A stretch of 64,000 bases of DNA. Source: Pleomorphomonas sp. PLEO (GTDB taxonomy: Bacteria; Pseudomonadota; Alphaproteobacteria; Rhizobiales; Pleomorphomonadaceae). Shown here one piece after another: positions 45,905 to 55,903 of this stretch (within the stretch, counting starts at the first letter, position 1; every line of letters starts with the position of its first letter). The stretch spans positions 1,499,501-1,563,500 of the forward strand of contig NZ_CP166625.1 in assembly GCF_041320595.1 (NCBI RefSeq), given 5' to 3'. The translations under genes and the position numbers were made by a program. The notes beneath the pieces are model-generated. The model was given only the letters and a program-made list of their open reading frames with translations. It searched no databases and was not told where the DNA came from.

Positions 45905-47901
45905 TGAGGGATTCAGTTCCGATGTCGCCATCGCGTTGGTTCCGGCATCCCGCGCCGTTCGCGGTGGCTCTTCTGGCGCTGGCGGGATGGTTCTCCTGGC
46001 TGGAGATCGGTCCGCTTCTCACCGTCTGGCAGGACGGCCAATCGCCCATATCGGGCCTGATGCTGATGAACTCGACCTTGCCCCGGCTGGCGGTCGCGCT
46101 TCTCTGCGGCATCGCGCTGGGGCTGTCCGGCGCCCTGTTCCAGTTCGTCCTGAAAAATCCGCTGGCCTCGCCGGCCACGCTCGGCGTTTCGGCCGGCGCC
46201 AATCTGGCGCTGGTGGTGAGCATGCTGTTCGCGCCCGCCCTGATGGGCTTTGGCCGCGATGTGGTCGCGCTGGTCGGCAGCGGCGTGGCGGCCGGCGTCG
46301 TGCTGCGCCTCGGCGCCCGGCGGGATTTCTCGCCCTTCGTGCTGATCCTCGCCGGCCTCATCGTGTCGCTGTGGTGCGGCGCGCTGGCCGCTATCCTGAT
46401 CCTGATGAACGACCGCTATCTCGCCGGCCTGTTCATATGGGGCGCCGGATCGCTGTCGCAGCAGAGCTGGCAACCGGCGCTGTCGCTCGCCCCGAAGCTG
46501 CTGATCGCCGCCGTTCTGGCCGGCTTGATGATCCGGCCGTTGTCGCTGCTCGAAGCCGGCGACGTGACGGCGGCGGCGCTGGGCGCCCGCGTGCCACGCT
46601 TGCGCTTCCTGGCCATTGCCATTGCCGTGGCGCTCGCCGCCTTCGTGACCAGCACGGTCGGGGTGATCAGCTTCGTCGGTCTGGTGGCGCCGGCCCTTGC
46701 CCGGCTGACCGGTGCGCGCCGGCCGGCCGCCGTCCTCCTCTGGTCGAGCGTGTTCGGAGCGGGCCTTTTGTCCGCCACCGACGGTCTAGTGCAATGGATG
46801 ACCGGGGCGATGAAGGACTTCGTGCCGACCGGCGCGGTGACCGCCGTCATCGGCGCGCCGCTGTTGCTGGCGCTGCTCGGCGGGCTGAAGGCGCGTCACC
46901 GGCCGCTGCCGGCGGCCGGCGGCCATCAGGCGGCGCGGAGCATCGAACGGCGTGGCAGCGGGCGCTGGGTCGTCCTTGCCCTGGGCTTTGTCCTGCTGCT
47001 GGCGCTGGCGATTTTCATCGGCCGCGCGCCTCTCACCGGCGGATGGAGCTTGCCGCCGGCAACCGTCCTCAGCGATATTGTCGCGCTGCGCCTGCCACGC
47101 GTCCTCGCCGCCCTGGCGGCCGGCGCCATGCTGGCGGTGGCCGGCGTCATTCTGCAGCGGCTGACGGGTAACGAGCTCGCCAGCCCGGAAGTCCTGGGCA
47201 TCAGCGCCGGCGCGACCGTCGGCGTCACCCTGTTGCTGTTCGTCGCCGCCGTGCCGACGCTGCCCTTGCAACTCGTCTTTGCCTCGGTCGGCTCGCTCGC
47301 CGTTCTCGCCGCCATCTTCGCGCTCGGCCTCGGCACGCGTTTCGAGCCGGAGCGCCTGCTGATGGCCGGCGTGGCGCTGAGCGCGCTGGTCGACGCGGTG
47401 TGCGGCGTCATCGCCGTCAATGGCGATCCACGGGCCATGGTGCTGTTGCGCTGGATGAGCGGCTCGACCTATTCGGCCAGCCTAGAGCTTTCCATCACCG
47501 TGCTGGCGGTCGGCGCTCTTCTCACCGTCGCCGCTCTGGCCATGCGGCGCTGGCTCGATATCCTGCCGCTCGGAGCCGAGACGGCCTCGGGTGTCGGCAT
47601 CGATCTCGGCCGCGCCCGCTTCCTGCTGTTCCTGGTGGCCGGCATCCTGAGCGGCGCGGCGACGCTAGCCGCCGGTCCGCTCAGCTTTGCCGGATTGATG
47701 GGGCCGCATATCGCCAGGGAACTCGGCTTCAAGCGGGCCGGCGGGCAGATCGTCGGCGGAGCGCTGGCCGGCGCCGGCATCCTGGTGCTCGCCGACTGGG
47801 CCGGGCGTACCCTCGCTTTTCCCTATGAAATGCCGGCCGGTCTGGTGGCGGCGCTGATCGGCACGCCGCTGCTGCTGGCGCTGATCCGGGGGCGAGGGTG
47901 A
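45904..47901 (+). CDS. fhuB: iron-hydroxamate permease, fused two-domain FhuB
   Basis: A 665-residue permease made of two homologous FecCD-type halves of about 330 residues, as in E. coli FhuB. Each half repeats the family motifs: LPRLAVALLCGIALGLSGALFQ and NPLASPATLGVSAGANLALV in the first, LPRVLAALAAGAMLAVAGVI and NELASPEVLGISAGATVGVT in the second, and FVGLVAPALAR or FAGLMGPHIAR near the end of each. About 20 membrane helices are expected. The fusion replaces the usual homodimer. Start ATG 45904 overlaps the fhuD stop. Confidence 0.96.
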   Translation: MRDSVPMSPSRWFRHPAPFAVALLALAGWFSWLEIGPLLTVWQDGQSPISGLMLMNSTLPRLAVALLCGIALGLSGALFQFVLKNPLASPATLGVSAGANLALVVSMLFAPALMGFGRDVVALVGSGVAAGVVLRLGARRDFSPFVLILAGLIVSLWCGALAAILILMNDRYLAGLFIWGAGSLSQQSWQPALSLAPKLLIAAVLAGLMIRPLSLLEAGDVTAAALGARVPRLRFLAIAIAVALAAFVTSTVGVISFVGLVAPALARLTGARRPAAVLLWSSVFGAGLLSATDGLVQWMTGAMKDFVPTGAVTAVIGAPLLLALLGGLKARHRPLPAAGGHQAARSIERRGSGRWVVLALGFVLLLALAIFIGRAPLTGGWSLPPATVLSDIVALRLPRVLAALAAGAMLAVAGVILQRLTGNELASPEVLGISAGATVGVTLLLFVAAVPTLPLQLVFASVGSLAVLAAIFALGLGTRFEPERLLMAGVALSALVDAVCGVIAVNGDPRAMVLLRWMSGSTYSASLELSITVLAVGALLTVAALAMRRWLDILPLGAETASGVGIDLGRARFLLFLVAGILSGAATLAAGPLSFAGLMGPHIARELGFKRAGGQIVGGALAGAGILVLADWAGRTLAFPYEMPAGLVAALIGTPLLLALIRGRG

Positions 47902-47913
47902 AAAGCTATCGGA

Positions 47914-49167
47914 TCAGAACGTCGACATAAGCTCCGATCCAAGCAGGCTCTGGCTTTTGCCATTGCGGGCCGCCCAGTTTTTGAGGCGCAGCCCGTTGAG
48001 TTTGATGAAGCCTTCGGCGTCGTGATGGTCGTATGTGCCCGAACCCTCTTCGAACGTGACAAGGTCCAGCGAATAGAGCGAATGGGCTGAGACGCGGGCG
48101 ATCACATTGGCCGATCCCTTGTAGAGCTTCACCGTGACCTCGCCGCTGACGTAAGTCTGGCTGTGATCGATCAGGGCCTGCAGCATTTCCCGCTCGGGGG
48201 AGTACCAGAAGCCGTTGTAGATCAACGCGGCGTAACGCGGCATGATCTCGTCCTTCAAGTGAGCGGCGGCCCGATCCAGGGTTATGGATTCGATGCCGCG
48301 ATGAGCGGCCAGCAGGATCGTGCCGCCCGGCGTCTCGTAGACCCCGCGCGACTTGATGCCGACAAAGCGGTTTTCAACGAGGTCGACCCGTCCAATGCCG
48401 TGCTTGCCGCCCAACTTATTGAGCGCTGTGAGGAGGGCGGCGGGTGTCATCGCCTCGCCGTTCAGGGAGATCGCATCTCCCTTCTCAAAGCCGACGACCA
48501 CGATTTCCGGCTCATTGGGCGCATCCACGGGATCGACCGTGCGCTGATAGATATAGGCGGGCGCGATCTCGGCCGGATTTTCCAGAACCTTGCCCTCCGT
48601 CGACGTATGCAGGAGATTGGCGTCGATGGAGAACGGAGCCTCTCCCCGCTTATCCTTGGGCACCGGAATCTGATGCATCCGGGCGTATTCGATGAGTTCC
48701 GTGCGCGACTGGATGCTCCACTCGCGCCAGGGGGCAATGATCCTGAGCGACGGATCGAGCGCATTGGTCGCCAATTCAAAGCGAACCTGGTCGTTGCCCT
48801 TGCCGGTGGCGCCATGGGCGATGGCATCGGCGCCAACCTCTCTGGCTATGCCGACGAGATGTTTGGCGATCAGCGGGCGAGCGATGGACGAGCCAAGCAG
48901 ATATTGCCCCTCATAGAGCGCGTTCGCCCGGAACATCGGGAAGACAAAGTCCCGGACGAACTCTTCACGGACATCGACGATGCGAATGTCTTTAACGCCA
49001 AGCGTCTCGGCCTTTTGACGCGCTTGTTCCAACTCATCGCTCTGTCCGAGATCGGCCGTGAAGGTCACGACCTCGCATTGATAGGTTTGCTGCAACCATT
49101 TGAGGATGATGGAGGTGTCCAGACCTCCCGAATAGGACAGCACGATTTTCTCTATCTTTTGGGGCAT
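47914..49167 (-). CDS. argG: argininosuccinate synthase
   Basis: A 417-residue enzyme that joins citrulline and aspartate with ATP to make argininosuccinate in arginine synthesis. Motifs are the PP-loop [16 protein letters not shown], the [15 protein letters not shown] aspartate/citrulline site and [20 protein letters not shown]. The start at 49167 follows GGAGACGAAGG. The C terminus ([17 protein letters not shown]) is slightly longer than in typical alphaproteobacterial ArgG. It converges on fhuB (12-bp gap) and is divergent from an Lrp-type regulator gene. The placement between the halves of an iron locus is unusual. Confidence 0.97.
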   Translation of the reverse strand: MPQKIEKIVLSYSGGLDTSIILKWLQQTYQCEVVTFTADLGQSDELEQARQKAETLGVKDIRIVDVREEFVRDFVFPMFRANALYEGQYLLGSSIARPLIAKHLVGIAREVGADAIAHGATGKGNDQVRFELATNALDPSLRIIAPWREWSIQSRTELIEYARMHQIPVPKDKRGEAPFSIDANLLHTSTEGKVLENPAEIAPAYIYQRTVDPVDAPNEPEIVVVGFEKGDAISLNGEAMTPAALLTALNKLGGKHGIGRVDLVENRFVGIKSRGVYETPGGTILLAAHRGIESITLDRAAAHLKDEIMPRYAALIYNGFWYSPEREMLQALIDHSQTYVSGEVTVKLYKGSANVIARVSAHSLYSLDLVTFEEGSGTYDHHDAEGFIKLNGLRLKNWAARNGKSQSLLGSELMSTF

Positions 49168-49295
49168 CGACCTTCGTCTCCGGATTGAATGCCTGAAACG
49201 ATAGGCCAACCTATGCGCAATGAGCTTGCAAAGAATTCAATAATGTGAGTTAAATTGGAATATTATGCCAAGCTACGGCATTATGGAGCTATATT

Positions 49296-49766
49296 GTGTC
49301 TGTGATTTTGGATGGGATTGATCGACATATCCTGAGGGTCCTTCAGCGGGAAGGGCGCATTTCCAATATCGATTTGGCGAAAGAAGTGGGGCTCTCTGCT
49401 TCACCGTGCCTACGCCGTGTCCGGCTGCTGGAAGAGGCGGGTATCATTGACCGCTACGTTGCCGTTCTCGATCCGACAAAGGTGGGCGCGGGGCTGACGG
49501 TATTTGCCCGCGTCTGGTTCAAGACGCAGGATGCCGAGGTTACTCTGCAATTCGCCGAAGCCATCAGGCGGTTCCCGGAAGTCATGGAGTGCTACCTGAC
49601 GACAGGAGAGTGTGATGCCGTGCTGCGCATCGTCACCGCCGATCTTCATAGCTATTGGCGCTTTCAGGCCGACCACCTGACGCGGATTCCGAGCGTGCTG
49701 AACGTCAAGACGGATGTTCCCATGGAAACGCTGAAGCGCAGTTTCGAGTTGCCTTTGGCGCCGTAG
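49296..49766 (+). CDS. Lrp/AsnC family transcriptional regulator
   Basis: A 156-residue regulator with an N-terminal helix-turn-helix (RISNIDLAKEVGLSASPCLR) and a C-terminal RAM ligand-binding domain (FPEVMECYLTTGECDAVLRI). It starts at GTG 49296 with GGAG about 8 bp upstream. It lies opposite argG across a 128-bp AT-rich region, a placement typical of local regulators, and may control argG in response to an amino acid such as arginine. That link is inferred. Confidence 0.93.
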   Translation: MSVILDGIDRHILRVLQREGRISNIDLAKEVGLSASPCLRRVRLLEEAGIIDRYVAVLDPTKVGAGLTVFARVWFKTQDAEVTLQFAEAIRRFPEVMECYLTTGECDAVLRIVTADLHSYWRFQADHLTRIPSVLNVKTDVPMETLKRSFELPLAP

Positions 49767-49820
49767 TCCTCACGGCGCTGATGGGGCCAGTGTTCTGGCG
49801 ACCTCAAAATCGCCTTTGAG

Positions 49821-50594
49821 CTATTGCCGGCCCAGCGGTAGCGGGCAGGCCTCGCCACAGCCGCCGACGCCCGGCACCATGTAACGCAGGCAGCAGACCT
49901 TGCGCTGCGTCAGCACGGCGTTGCCGTCGGCGTTCGGCAGGGGCTTGATCAGCCCGTGCAAGGGATTGTCCGAACCGTCGGGAAGCGTTTTGGCAAACAG
50001 CGCCAGGCCCTCGGCCTCGTCGTTGCCGGGGTCGAGTTCGCGGACGATCCAATTGAGGTAGCCGGCGGCGTTGCACCATAGGAGGCGCGGCGACAGGCGG
50101 CAGTGTCCGCTCAGGAAGTCGATGGCCGGTCGGAGGTGACCCTCGATCATCGGGGCGAGCGCCGCGGTGATCGGAAGCCCCGGGACGATGTTGCCGGTGC
50201 CGGCAAGGACAAAGGCCTTGGCCATCCCCGACTCCGGGGTGGCGACCAGCGACGTCTCCTCAAGCGCCAGCGGCAGGACAAGACCGAGCCGCCGCCACAG
50301 GACTACGGGGGCGATGGTGAGGGTAGAGAAATAATAGAGCGACCATAGCGACACCACGGCACGGCGATCGGTGTCGGGATATCGGGCGGCCAGACGGGCG
50401 ATGGTGCTGTCAAAGCCGCTGGTGGTGAAGAGGTCCCGGCAGTCCATCACCTCGTCGCCCGGTGGGGCGTCAAGGCGCAGCTTGCCCGTGAGGTAGCCGG
50501 CCAGCGCCGGTTCGGCGCGGGCCAACAGGTCATCCATCCGGCGCGGATCCGAGGGATCCGCGCCGGATGAGTTTCCATTCAACGCGGCCGTCAT
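49821..50594 (-). CDS. fhuF: siderophore-iron reductase FhuF
   Basis: A 257-residue FhuF-like ferric-siderophore reductase, releasing iron from hydroxamates in the cytoplasm. The C terminus holds the [2Fe-2S] cysteines in CCLRYMVPGVGGCGEACPL. The usual motif is CC-x10-C-x2-C, but here the last spacing is C-x3-C. It follows the receptor gene by 1 bp on the same strand, so both form an operon. The N-terminal part (LWSLYYFSTLTIAPVVLWRR) fits the family's substrate region. Confidence 0.9.
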   Translation of the reverse strand: MTAALNGNSSGADPSDPRRMDDLLARAEPALAGYLTGKLRLDAPPGDEVMDCRDLFTTSGFDSTIARLAARYPDTDRRAVVSLWSLYYFSTLTIAPVVLWRRLGLVLPLALEETSLVATPESGMAKAFVLAGTGNIVPGLPITAALAPMIEGHLRPAIDFLSGHCRLSPRLLWCNAAGYLNWIVRELDPGNDEAEGLALFAKTLPDGSDNPLHGLIKPLPNADGNAVLTQRKVCCLRYMVPGVGGCGEACPLPLGRQ

Positions 50595-50595
50595 C

Positions 50596-52749
50596 TCACC
50601 AGGTGTATTTCAGGGTGCCGAAAACGGCGCGTCCATCGCCGTAATAGTCGGTACCGTAGTAGCTGGTGGACACGTACTGCTCGTCGAAGATGTTGGTGGC
50701 GTTGACCTGGAGCGTGACGTTGTCGGTCACCTTGTAGGCGGCCATGGCATCGAAGACGATATGCGAGGCCACCTTCACCGTGTTGGCGGCGTCGCCATAG
50801 GTCGATCCGACATAGCGAGCGCCGGCGCCGAGCGTCAGATCGCCGAAGGTGCCGTTGCCGGGGATCGTATAGTCGAGCCAGGCCGAGGCGATGTGATGCG
50901 GCACGCGCTCGGGCGTGTTGCCGATCAGGCTGCCGTCGCCGTCGCCGGTGATCTCGCCATCCCAATAGGAATAGGCCAACGTGGCGTTGAGCCGATCGAG
51001 AAGCTCGAACTTGCCTTCCAGCTCGACACCGCGCACGCGGACCTCGCCGATCTGCTTCTGCACCGTGCGGTCGCCGTTCCATGAGGGCACATTGGTCTGG
51101 GTGAGGTCGAAGTAGGCCAGCGTGAACAGGCCCTTGAAATCCTCCGGCTTGAACTTCAGGCCAACCTCGTACTGGGTGCCTTCCTGGGCCTTCAGCGATC
51201 CGCCCACTGCGTAGCCGTTGGCGCTTGGGGCGACGAGCGGCTGGAAAGATTCCGAATAGTTGGCGTAGGCCGACAGTTCAGGCGTGAGCAGGTAGCTGGC
51301 GCCGAGCCGCTTGGTCAGGGCATTTTCGGTGCTGTGGTCGCTGGTGCCCTTGTCGAGATAGTCGGCAGTGCTGTCGACATAGTCGTAGCGCAGGCCGCCG
51401 GTCAGCGTCAGCTTGTCGAACAGCGTCAGCTCGTCCTGGAGATAAACGCCGGCCGCGCTCTGCTTGACGTGCCAGTTCACGTAAGGGGCCGGGTTGACGC
51501 AGGAGAGGCCGCAATAGGTCGGGTTGTAGATATCGATCGGGCCGGCCGTGCCGTAGACGACGTTTTCCCTGGTGTTGTCATAAGTGAAATCGGTGCCGAC
51601 GAGCAGCTTGTTCTGGGCGCTGCCGATGGTGTGGTCGTATTGTAGCTGGTTGTCGATGGCGAAGCGGTTGGAATTGCCGTCGACGCCGAAGGACGTGCGG
51701 TCGGCGGTGGGGTCGGTGGCGGATGCGCCGTAGACCTCCTTGTAGTCCAGACCGATGTGCGAATAGCGGGCGTTCTGGCGGAAGGTCAGGCCATTGTCGA
51801 AGCGGTGCATGAACTCGTAGCCGACATCGGCCTGGGTGGTGTCGAACTTGTTGTAATCAGGCTCGCCCAGGAAAGTGTCGATGTCGATGTTGGCGCCATG
51901 GGGAATGCCGCGTGCCGGTGAGCCGTCGCGCTTGGAATAATTGGTGAGGAGGGTGAGGCTAGTGGTGGCATCCGGGCTGTAGGTCAGGGCCGGCGCGATA
52001 TAGAGGCGATCGTCCTTGGAGTAATCGTAGCTGCCGTCGGCCTTCTGGCCCTTGGCGGTGATGCGGTAGGCCCAGGGACTGTCGGGCGAAAGCGCTCCGC
52101 CGAAATCGACGCCGGTTTCATAGTGGCCGTCGGTTCCGATGGTGGTGTAGACCTCGCCGAACGGCGTCTTGGTCGGCTTCTTGGTGACGGCGTTGATCAG
52201 GCCGCCGGGGCCGTTCAAGCCAAACAGCGTCGAGGTCGAGCCTTTCAGCACTTCGACCTTCTCAAGCCCGTAAGGTTCGAGCCGCGCGGCGGTGAACCAG
52301 GCGGGAACGCGCGCCGCCAGACCGTCGCGGTAGGTGCCGAGCGAGGTCTGGTCGAAGCCGCGAATGCGGTAGTAGTCGTAGCGATCGTCGGAGCCGAATT
52401 CGTCGACCGACACGCCCGACGTATAGGAGACGATCGCCTGCACCGACTGCGCCTTGCGCGTCTCGATCTCCTTTTGCGTGACGACGGACACCGAGTTGGA
52501 GCTCTTCAGGATAGGCGTGTCGCTCTTGGTCGTGCTCTGGGACGAGTTGGAGACGATTGACGTTGCCGGATTGTCTCCCGTTCCCGTTTGCACAACGATC
52601 GGTTCCAGGTCGGTCGAAGACTGATTACCGGAAGACTGGGCGATCGCCGGCGTCGCGGCCAACGTGGCGATCACGACGAGACTCGCTCCGGAAAGCAGGA
52701 TGGCGAGGCCACGGTCAGGCCCAACTGATCGTGGCTTGTTGTTTCTCAT
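50596..52749 (-). CDS. TonB-dependent siderophore receptor (FhuA/FhuE-like)
   Basis: About 717 residues with the start at 52749 (earlier in-frame starts up to 52824 exist). The signal peptide ends at ATPAIAQ. A plug domain (SVSVVTQKEIETRKAQSVQA, VEVLKGSTSTLFGLNGPGG) precedes the beta-barrel, whose last strand is GDGRAVFGTLKYTW, ending in an aromatic residue as required for BAM insertion. The closest class is hydroxamate receptors such as FhuA, FoxA and FhuE. It takes siderophore-iron across the outer membrane, feeding FhuD-FhuB-FhuC, and is followed by fhuF. Confidence 0.93.
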   Translation of the reverse strand: MRNNKPRSVGPDRGLAILLSGASLVVIATLAATPAIAQSSGNQSSTDLEPIVVQTGTGDNPATSIVSNSSQSTTKSDTPILKSSNSVSVVTQKEIETRKAQSVQAIVSYTSGVSVDEFGSDDRYDYYRIRGFDQTSLGTYRDGLAARVPAWFTAARLEPYGLEKVEVLKGSTSTLFGLNGPGGLINAVTKKPTKTPFGEVYTTIGTDGHYETGVDFGGALSPDSPWAYRITAKGQKADGSYDYSKDDRLYIAPALTYSPDATTSLTLLTNYSKRDGSPARGIPHGANIDIDTFLGEPDYNKFDTTQADVGYEFMHRFDNGLTFRQNARYSHIGLDYKEVYGASATDPTADRTSFGVDGNSNRFAIDNQLQYDHTIGSAQNKLLVGTDFTYDNTRENVVYGTAGPIDIYNPTYCGLSCVNPAPYVNWHVKQSAAGVYLQDELTLFDKLTLTGGLRYDYVDSTADYLDKGTSDHSTENALTKRLGASYLLTPELSAYANYSESFQPLVAPSANGYAVGGSLKAQEGTQYEVGLKFKPEDFKGLFTLAYFDLTQTNVPSWNGDRTVQKQIGEVRVRGVELEGKFELLDRLNATLAYSYWDGEITGDGDGSLIGNTPERVPHHIASAWLDYTIPGNGTFGDLTLGAGARYVGSTYGDAANTVKVASHIVFDAMAAYKVTDNVTLQVNATNIFDEQYVSTSYYGTDYYGDGRAVFGTLKYTW

Positions 52750-53193
52750 GGCTCTAGGCACGGAGCCCCCCATTAAAATCCAGACATTGTGATTTTCGGA
52801 CATCCGGGTTAATCCGGATACCAAGAGTCAACTTTTGCCGGAATGGGGGATCCAGTCAACGATAAAACTGCATTTTAGAAGCGTTTTAATTCAATCGTTC
52901 TTGTAGATACAAAGTTTTACATTAGAATAAATCGAATGTTGGTCGGATTACCGTCGTATGTCGTCGAGTGATCTCTGGGAAAATGCGTATAGATCGCTGG
53001 GCTGCTTACTCATTTTGCTGGCCGGTTGGCCATAAAAGCTTTCGACTATGCGATCCATCCGTGCCGATGGCGCGATATGGCAGGCGAAGACTTCGCTTGT
53101 CGGTCCAGCTAGGCCGGCGGCGCGCACTGCCCGCGTTGGCGATGGGCACCGTGTGCCGCCCTTGAAACGGTCGCAAGATAGGGAGGAGAGCGG
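52750..53193. other. promoter region of the TonB receptor, gene-free
   Basis: A 444-bp gap. The stretch about 52860-52960 is AT-rich and has two TTAGAA-like segments (CATTTTAGAAGCG and ACATTAGAATAAAT), each resembling half of an Irr-type iron control element, but a full palindrome is not seen. The remainder holds only short frames without support. Confidence 0.4.
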
Positions 53194-55164
53194 TTATGCG
53201 CGAAGGCTTAGGACGGGCCTGGCGTCCGTCACCGCGCGCAGGGCCGCCTCGATCTGATCGGTGGGCATAGGCTTGCCGAACAGGTAGCCCTGCAATTCAT
53301 GGCAGCCGTTGCGGGAGGCCCAGTCGGCGGCCTCTTCGGTCTCCAGACCTTCGGCGACAATGGTCACCTGCATCAGGCGGCACATGGCGATGACCATTTT
53401 GACCAGCGGCTCGTTTTTCGGCAGGCCTGAAATCAGACTGCGGTCGATCTTGATGCAATCGACCCGGATTTCGGCGAGCCGGGCGAGGTTGGAATAGCCG
53501 GTGCCAAAATCGTCGATCGCAATGCGCACGCCGAGCGATCGGGCGATGGCGAGATTGGCGGCGACCTGGGGGTTATGTTCGAGCAGCAGTGTCTCGGTAA
53601 TCTCAAGTTCGAGCTGCCCTTGGGAACAGCCATAGTCTTCAACGAGCTGCGCCAGAATCGTGCCGAACTCCGCTTCGCCCAGCTGACGCAGCGACACGTT
53701 GACCGATACGTTGATAGGAAGGCCGGCCTTGGCCCACGCGCGCTGGCACGACAGGGATTGCTTGAGGATCGACAGGCCCAGCGCTCCGATCAAGCCGGCT
53801 GTCTCGGCGAGCGGAATGAACTGCGCGGGCATCAGGAGGCCACGCTCGGGATGCCTCCAGCGGGCCAGGGCCTCCACGCAGACGATCTTGTGGCTTTGCG
53901 CGCAGACGCGCGGCTGGAAGAAGGCTTCGAATTCGTCTCGTTCCAGACCGCCACGGATATCGCCGAGAAGGTTCAGTTCTTCGTCGCGCGTCGTCTGGAT
54001 GCTTTCGTCGAACAGGCAATATTGGTTCCGGCCGGCCGCCTTGGCGGCATACATGGCGAGGTCTGCTCGCTGCATCAGCGTTTGCGCGTCCTGGCCATGC
54101 TCGGGGAAATAGGCGATGCCGATGCTCGGCGTAACGGTCAGTCTTCTCCGCTCAAGATGGGCCGGGACCGACAGTTGCCGGAGGATATCATCGGCAAGCC
54201 GCGCTATGCGATCCGGCTCGTCATCCTTGGCGAGCGCGATCACGAGGAACTCGTCGCCCCCCAGGCGGAAAGCGCAATCGTCGGGATCGCAAAGCGAGGA
54301 CAGCCGCCGCGCCACTTCCGTCAGAATGGCGTCGCCCTGCTCATGCCCCAGCGTGTCGTTGACCTCCTTGAACTGGTCGAGATCGATGAACAGCACGCCG
54401 ATCCTTGCCCCCAGCCGCCGCGCCTTGCGGACCAAGCGCTCGAACCGCCCCGGCAGCGCCATGCGGTTTGGCAGCAAGGTCAGCGAGTCGTGATCGGCGC
54501 GCATGCGGGCCAGCGCTTCCGCTTCCTTGAGGCCGCTGACATCCGTCTCGCTGACCAGCAGGGACGGCAGGCCGGATGCCGGGTCGTGACAGGACCGGGC
54601 CGTCAGCTCGTGCCAGCGGATACCCCGGGTCGTATGGACTTCGGTGATCAGGCTGGTCTCGCCATCGCGCTCCACCGCCGCCACCAGCCGATTGAAATCG
54701 TCGGCGTCGACAAAGCGCGCTCGAAGGTTGCGGTGATTGGTTTCGAACGCCGTGCGGGCGGCCGGATTGCTGTAGAGCGTCTGCCCGTTGCTGGCATGCA
54801 GCGAAATCATCAGCTGCGTATGCAGGAGCGCATCGGCACTGCGAACGGCTTCCGGCTGCCGAGCCGTTTCCTCATTGCCCTCGCACAACATGCCGATGCG
54901 GCCATCGCCAAGGGTTACCCGGCGAAACCGCACGTGCATGGGGCGCGGCACGCCCTTGGGATAGAGCGTCCACATCTCGGTGAACACCACATCGCGCTCG
55001 ACAAAGTCGGTCCGGTATTGGCGAAGCCGCCGGGCAACGGCCGGTGACATGTCGGTCTTGAGATCGCGGGCGCGCAGTTCCTCGACCGTCTCCGCCGACC
55101 AGACCTGCAGGGCCGGCGGGTTGGCCCAGACAACCCGGCAGGAATCAAAATCGAAAATCCACAC
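53194..55164 (-). CDS. PAS-GGDEF-EAL cyclic-di-GMP protein
   Basis: At least 656 residues. Two PAS-like segments (about 1-95 and 110-215) are followed by GGDEF (DSLTLLPNRMALPGRF, then active-site RLGGDEFL) and EAL (VCVEALARWRHPERG, DDFGTGYSNLARL, VAEGLETEEA). Both signatures are intact. The first canonical start in frame is GTG 55164, but this begins in mid-PAS. The frame stays open upstream, with coherent PAS-like sequence, to a CTG at 55239 that has AGGAG 6 bp before it, so the real start may be that CTG and translation is probably coupled to the GST gene that ends at 55241. Confidence 0.9.
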   Translation of the reverse strand: MWIFDFDSCRVVWANPPALQVWSAETVEELRARDLKTDMSPAVARRLRQYRTDFVERDVVFTEMWTLYPKGVPRPMHVRFRRVTLGDGRIGMLCEGNEETARQPEAVRSADALLHTQLMISLHASNGQTLYSNPAARTAFETNHRNLRARFVDADDFNRLVAAVERDGETSLITEVHTTRGIRWHELTARSCHDPASGLPSLLVSETDVSGLKEAEALARMRADHDSLTLLPNRMALPGRFERLVRKARRLGARIGVLFIDLDQFKEVNDTLGHEQGDAILTEVARRLSSLCDPDDCAFRLGGDEFLVIALAKDDEPDRIARLADDILRQLSVPAHLERRRLTVTPSIGIAYFPEHGQDAQTLMQRADLAMYAAKAAGRNQYCLFDESIQTTRDEELNLLGDIRGGLERDEFEAFFQPRVCAQSHKIVCVEALARWRHPERGLLMPAQFIPLAETAGLIGALGLSILKQSLSCQRAWAKAGLPINVSVNVSLRQLGEAEFGTILAQLVEDYGCSQGQLELEITETLLLEHNPQVAANLAIARSLGVRIAIDDFGTGYSNLARLAEIRVDCIKIDRSLISGLPKNEPLVKMVIAMCRLMQVTIVAEGLETEEAADWASRNGCHELQGYLFGKPMPTDQIEAALRAVTDARPVLSLRA

Positions 55165-55240
55165 GGCCGCCTGCAGCCGGTCGACGATACCGGAGACAGC
55201 GAGCGTCCATACGTTGGGATCTAGGGCGTCGGAGTCCAGC

Positions 55241-55903
55241 TCACTCTCCTGGGGTCGAGAGGGGCAAGCCAGCCGAAAACGGCGCGGCCTTGAGGTGCAA
55301 GGCGGAAAGCGGCGCGAAGTTCGGCGTCGTCCCGACCCGCTCGATCCAGGCCGAGATGGCGGGAAACGCCGCCATGTCGATGCCCGCCTCGTGGGCGATA
55401 TGGACGTAGCCGAACAGGGCGATGTCGGTGATGCCGTAGCGCGGACCCAGCATGAAGTCGCGGTCCGCCAGATGCCCGTTCAGGATGGCGAGGCCTTCGC
55501 GCGCTTTGCGGCGCCAGCCCTCGATATCGGCTTCACGCCCAACGCCACGATCCGGGGCGATGAAGGTCAGAAAACGGGCGGGCGAGATGAAGGGCTCGAG
55601 CCGCGCTTGCTCGAAGAACATCCATTGCAGGCTGAGGGCACGCTCCAGCGCCGTCTCTGGCATCAGCGCCGATCCGTCGCAGATCAGCCAGAGCATGGCG
55701 TTGGATTCTCGGACACCGCCGCCATCGTCGGAGACCAGATAAGGGACGACGCCAAGCGGATTGAGAGCCCGAAAGGCTTCGCTTTTCGTCGCGCCACTCA
55801 GAACATCGACTTCGATGAGGCGGACCGGTGTCTTCATCTGGCTGAAGGCAAGAAACGGCTTTTGGCAGTTTCCCGACCCCCTGGTGACATACAGTGTATT
55901 CAT
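55241..55903 (-). CDS. glutathione S-transferase family protein
   Basis: A 220-residue GST. The N-terminal thioredoxin-like domain carries TRGSGNCQKPFLAF, in which Ser or Cys would act on glutathione, and the substrate-binding segment NPLGVVPYLV with the cis-proline, followed by ESNAMLWLICD. The C-terminal helical domain includes DFMLGPRYGITDIALFGYV, the N-capping box motif. The gene precedes the GGDEF-EAL gene on the same strand, with overlapping stop and start regions. Confidence 0.93.
   Translation of the reverse strand: MNTLYVTRGSGNCQKPFLAFSQMKTPVRLIEVDVLSGATKSEAFRALNPLGVVPYLVSDDGGGVRESNAMLWLICDGSALMPETALERALSLQWMFFEQARLEPFISPARFLTFIAPDRGVGREADIEGWRRKAREGLAILNGHLADRDFMLGPRYGITDIALFGYVHIAHEAGIDMAAFPAISAWIERVGTTPNFAPLSALHLKAAPFSAGLPLSTPGE

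Noticed and set aside
52860-52960. TTAGAA-like half-sites read as an Irr control element
   Set aside because: Only separate half-sites occur; no complete palindrome with proper spacing was found.
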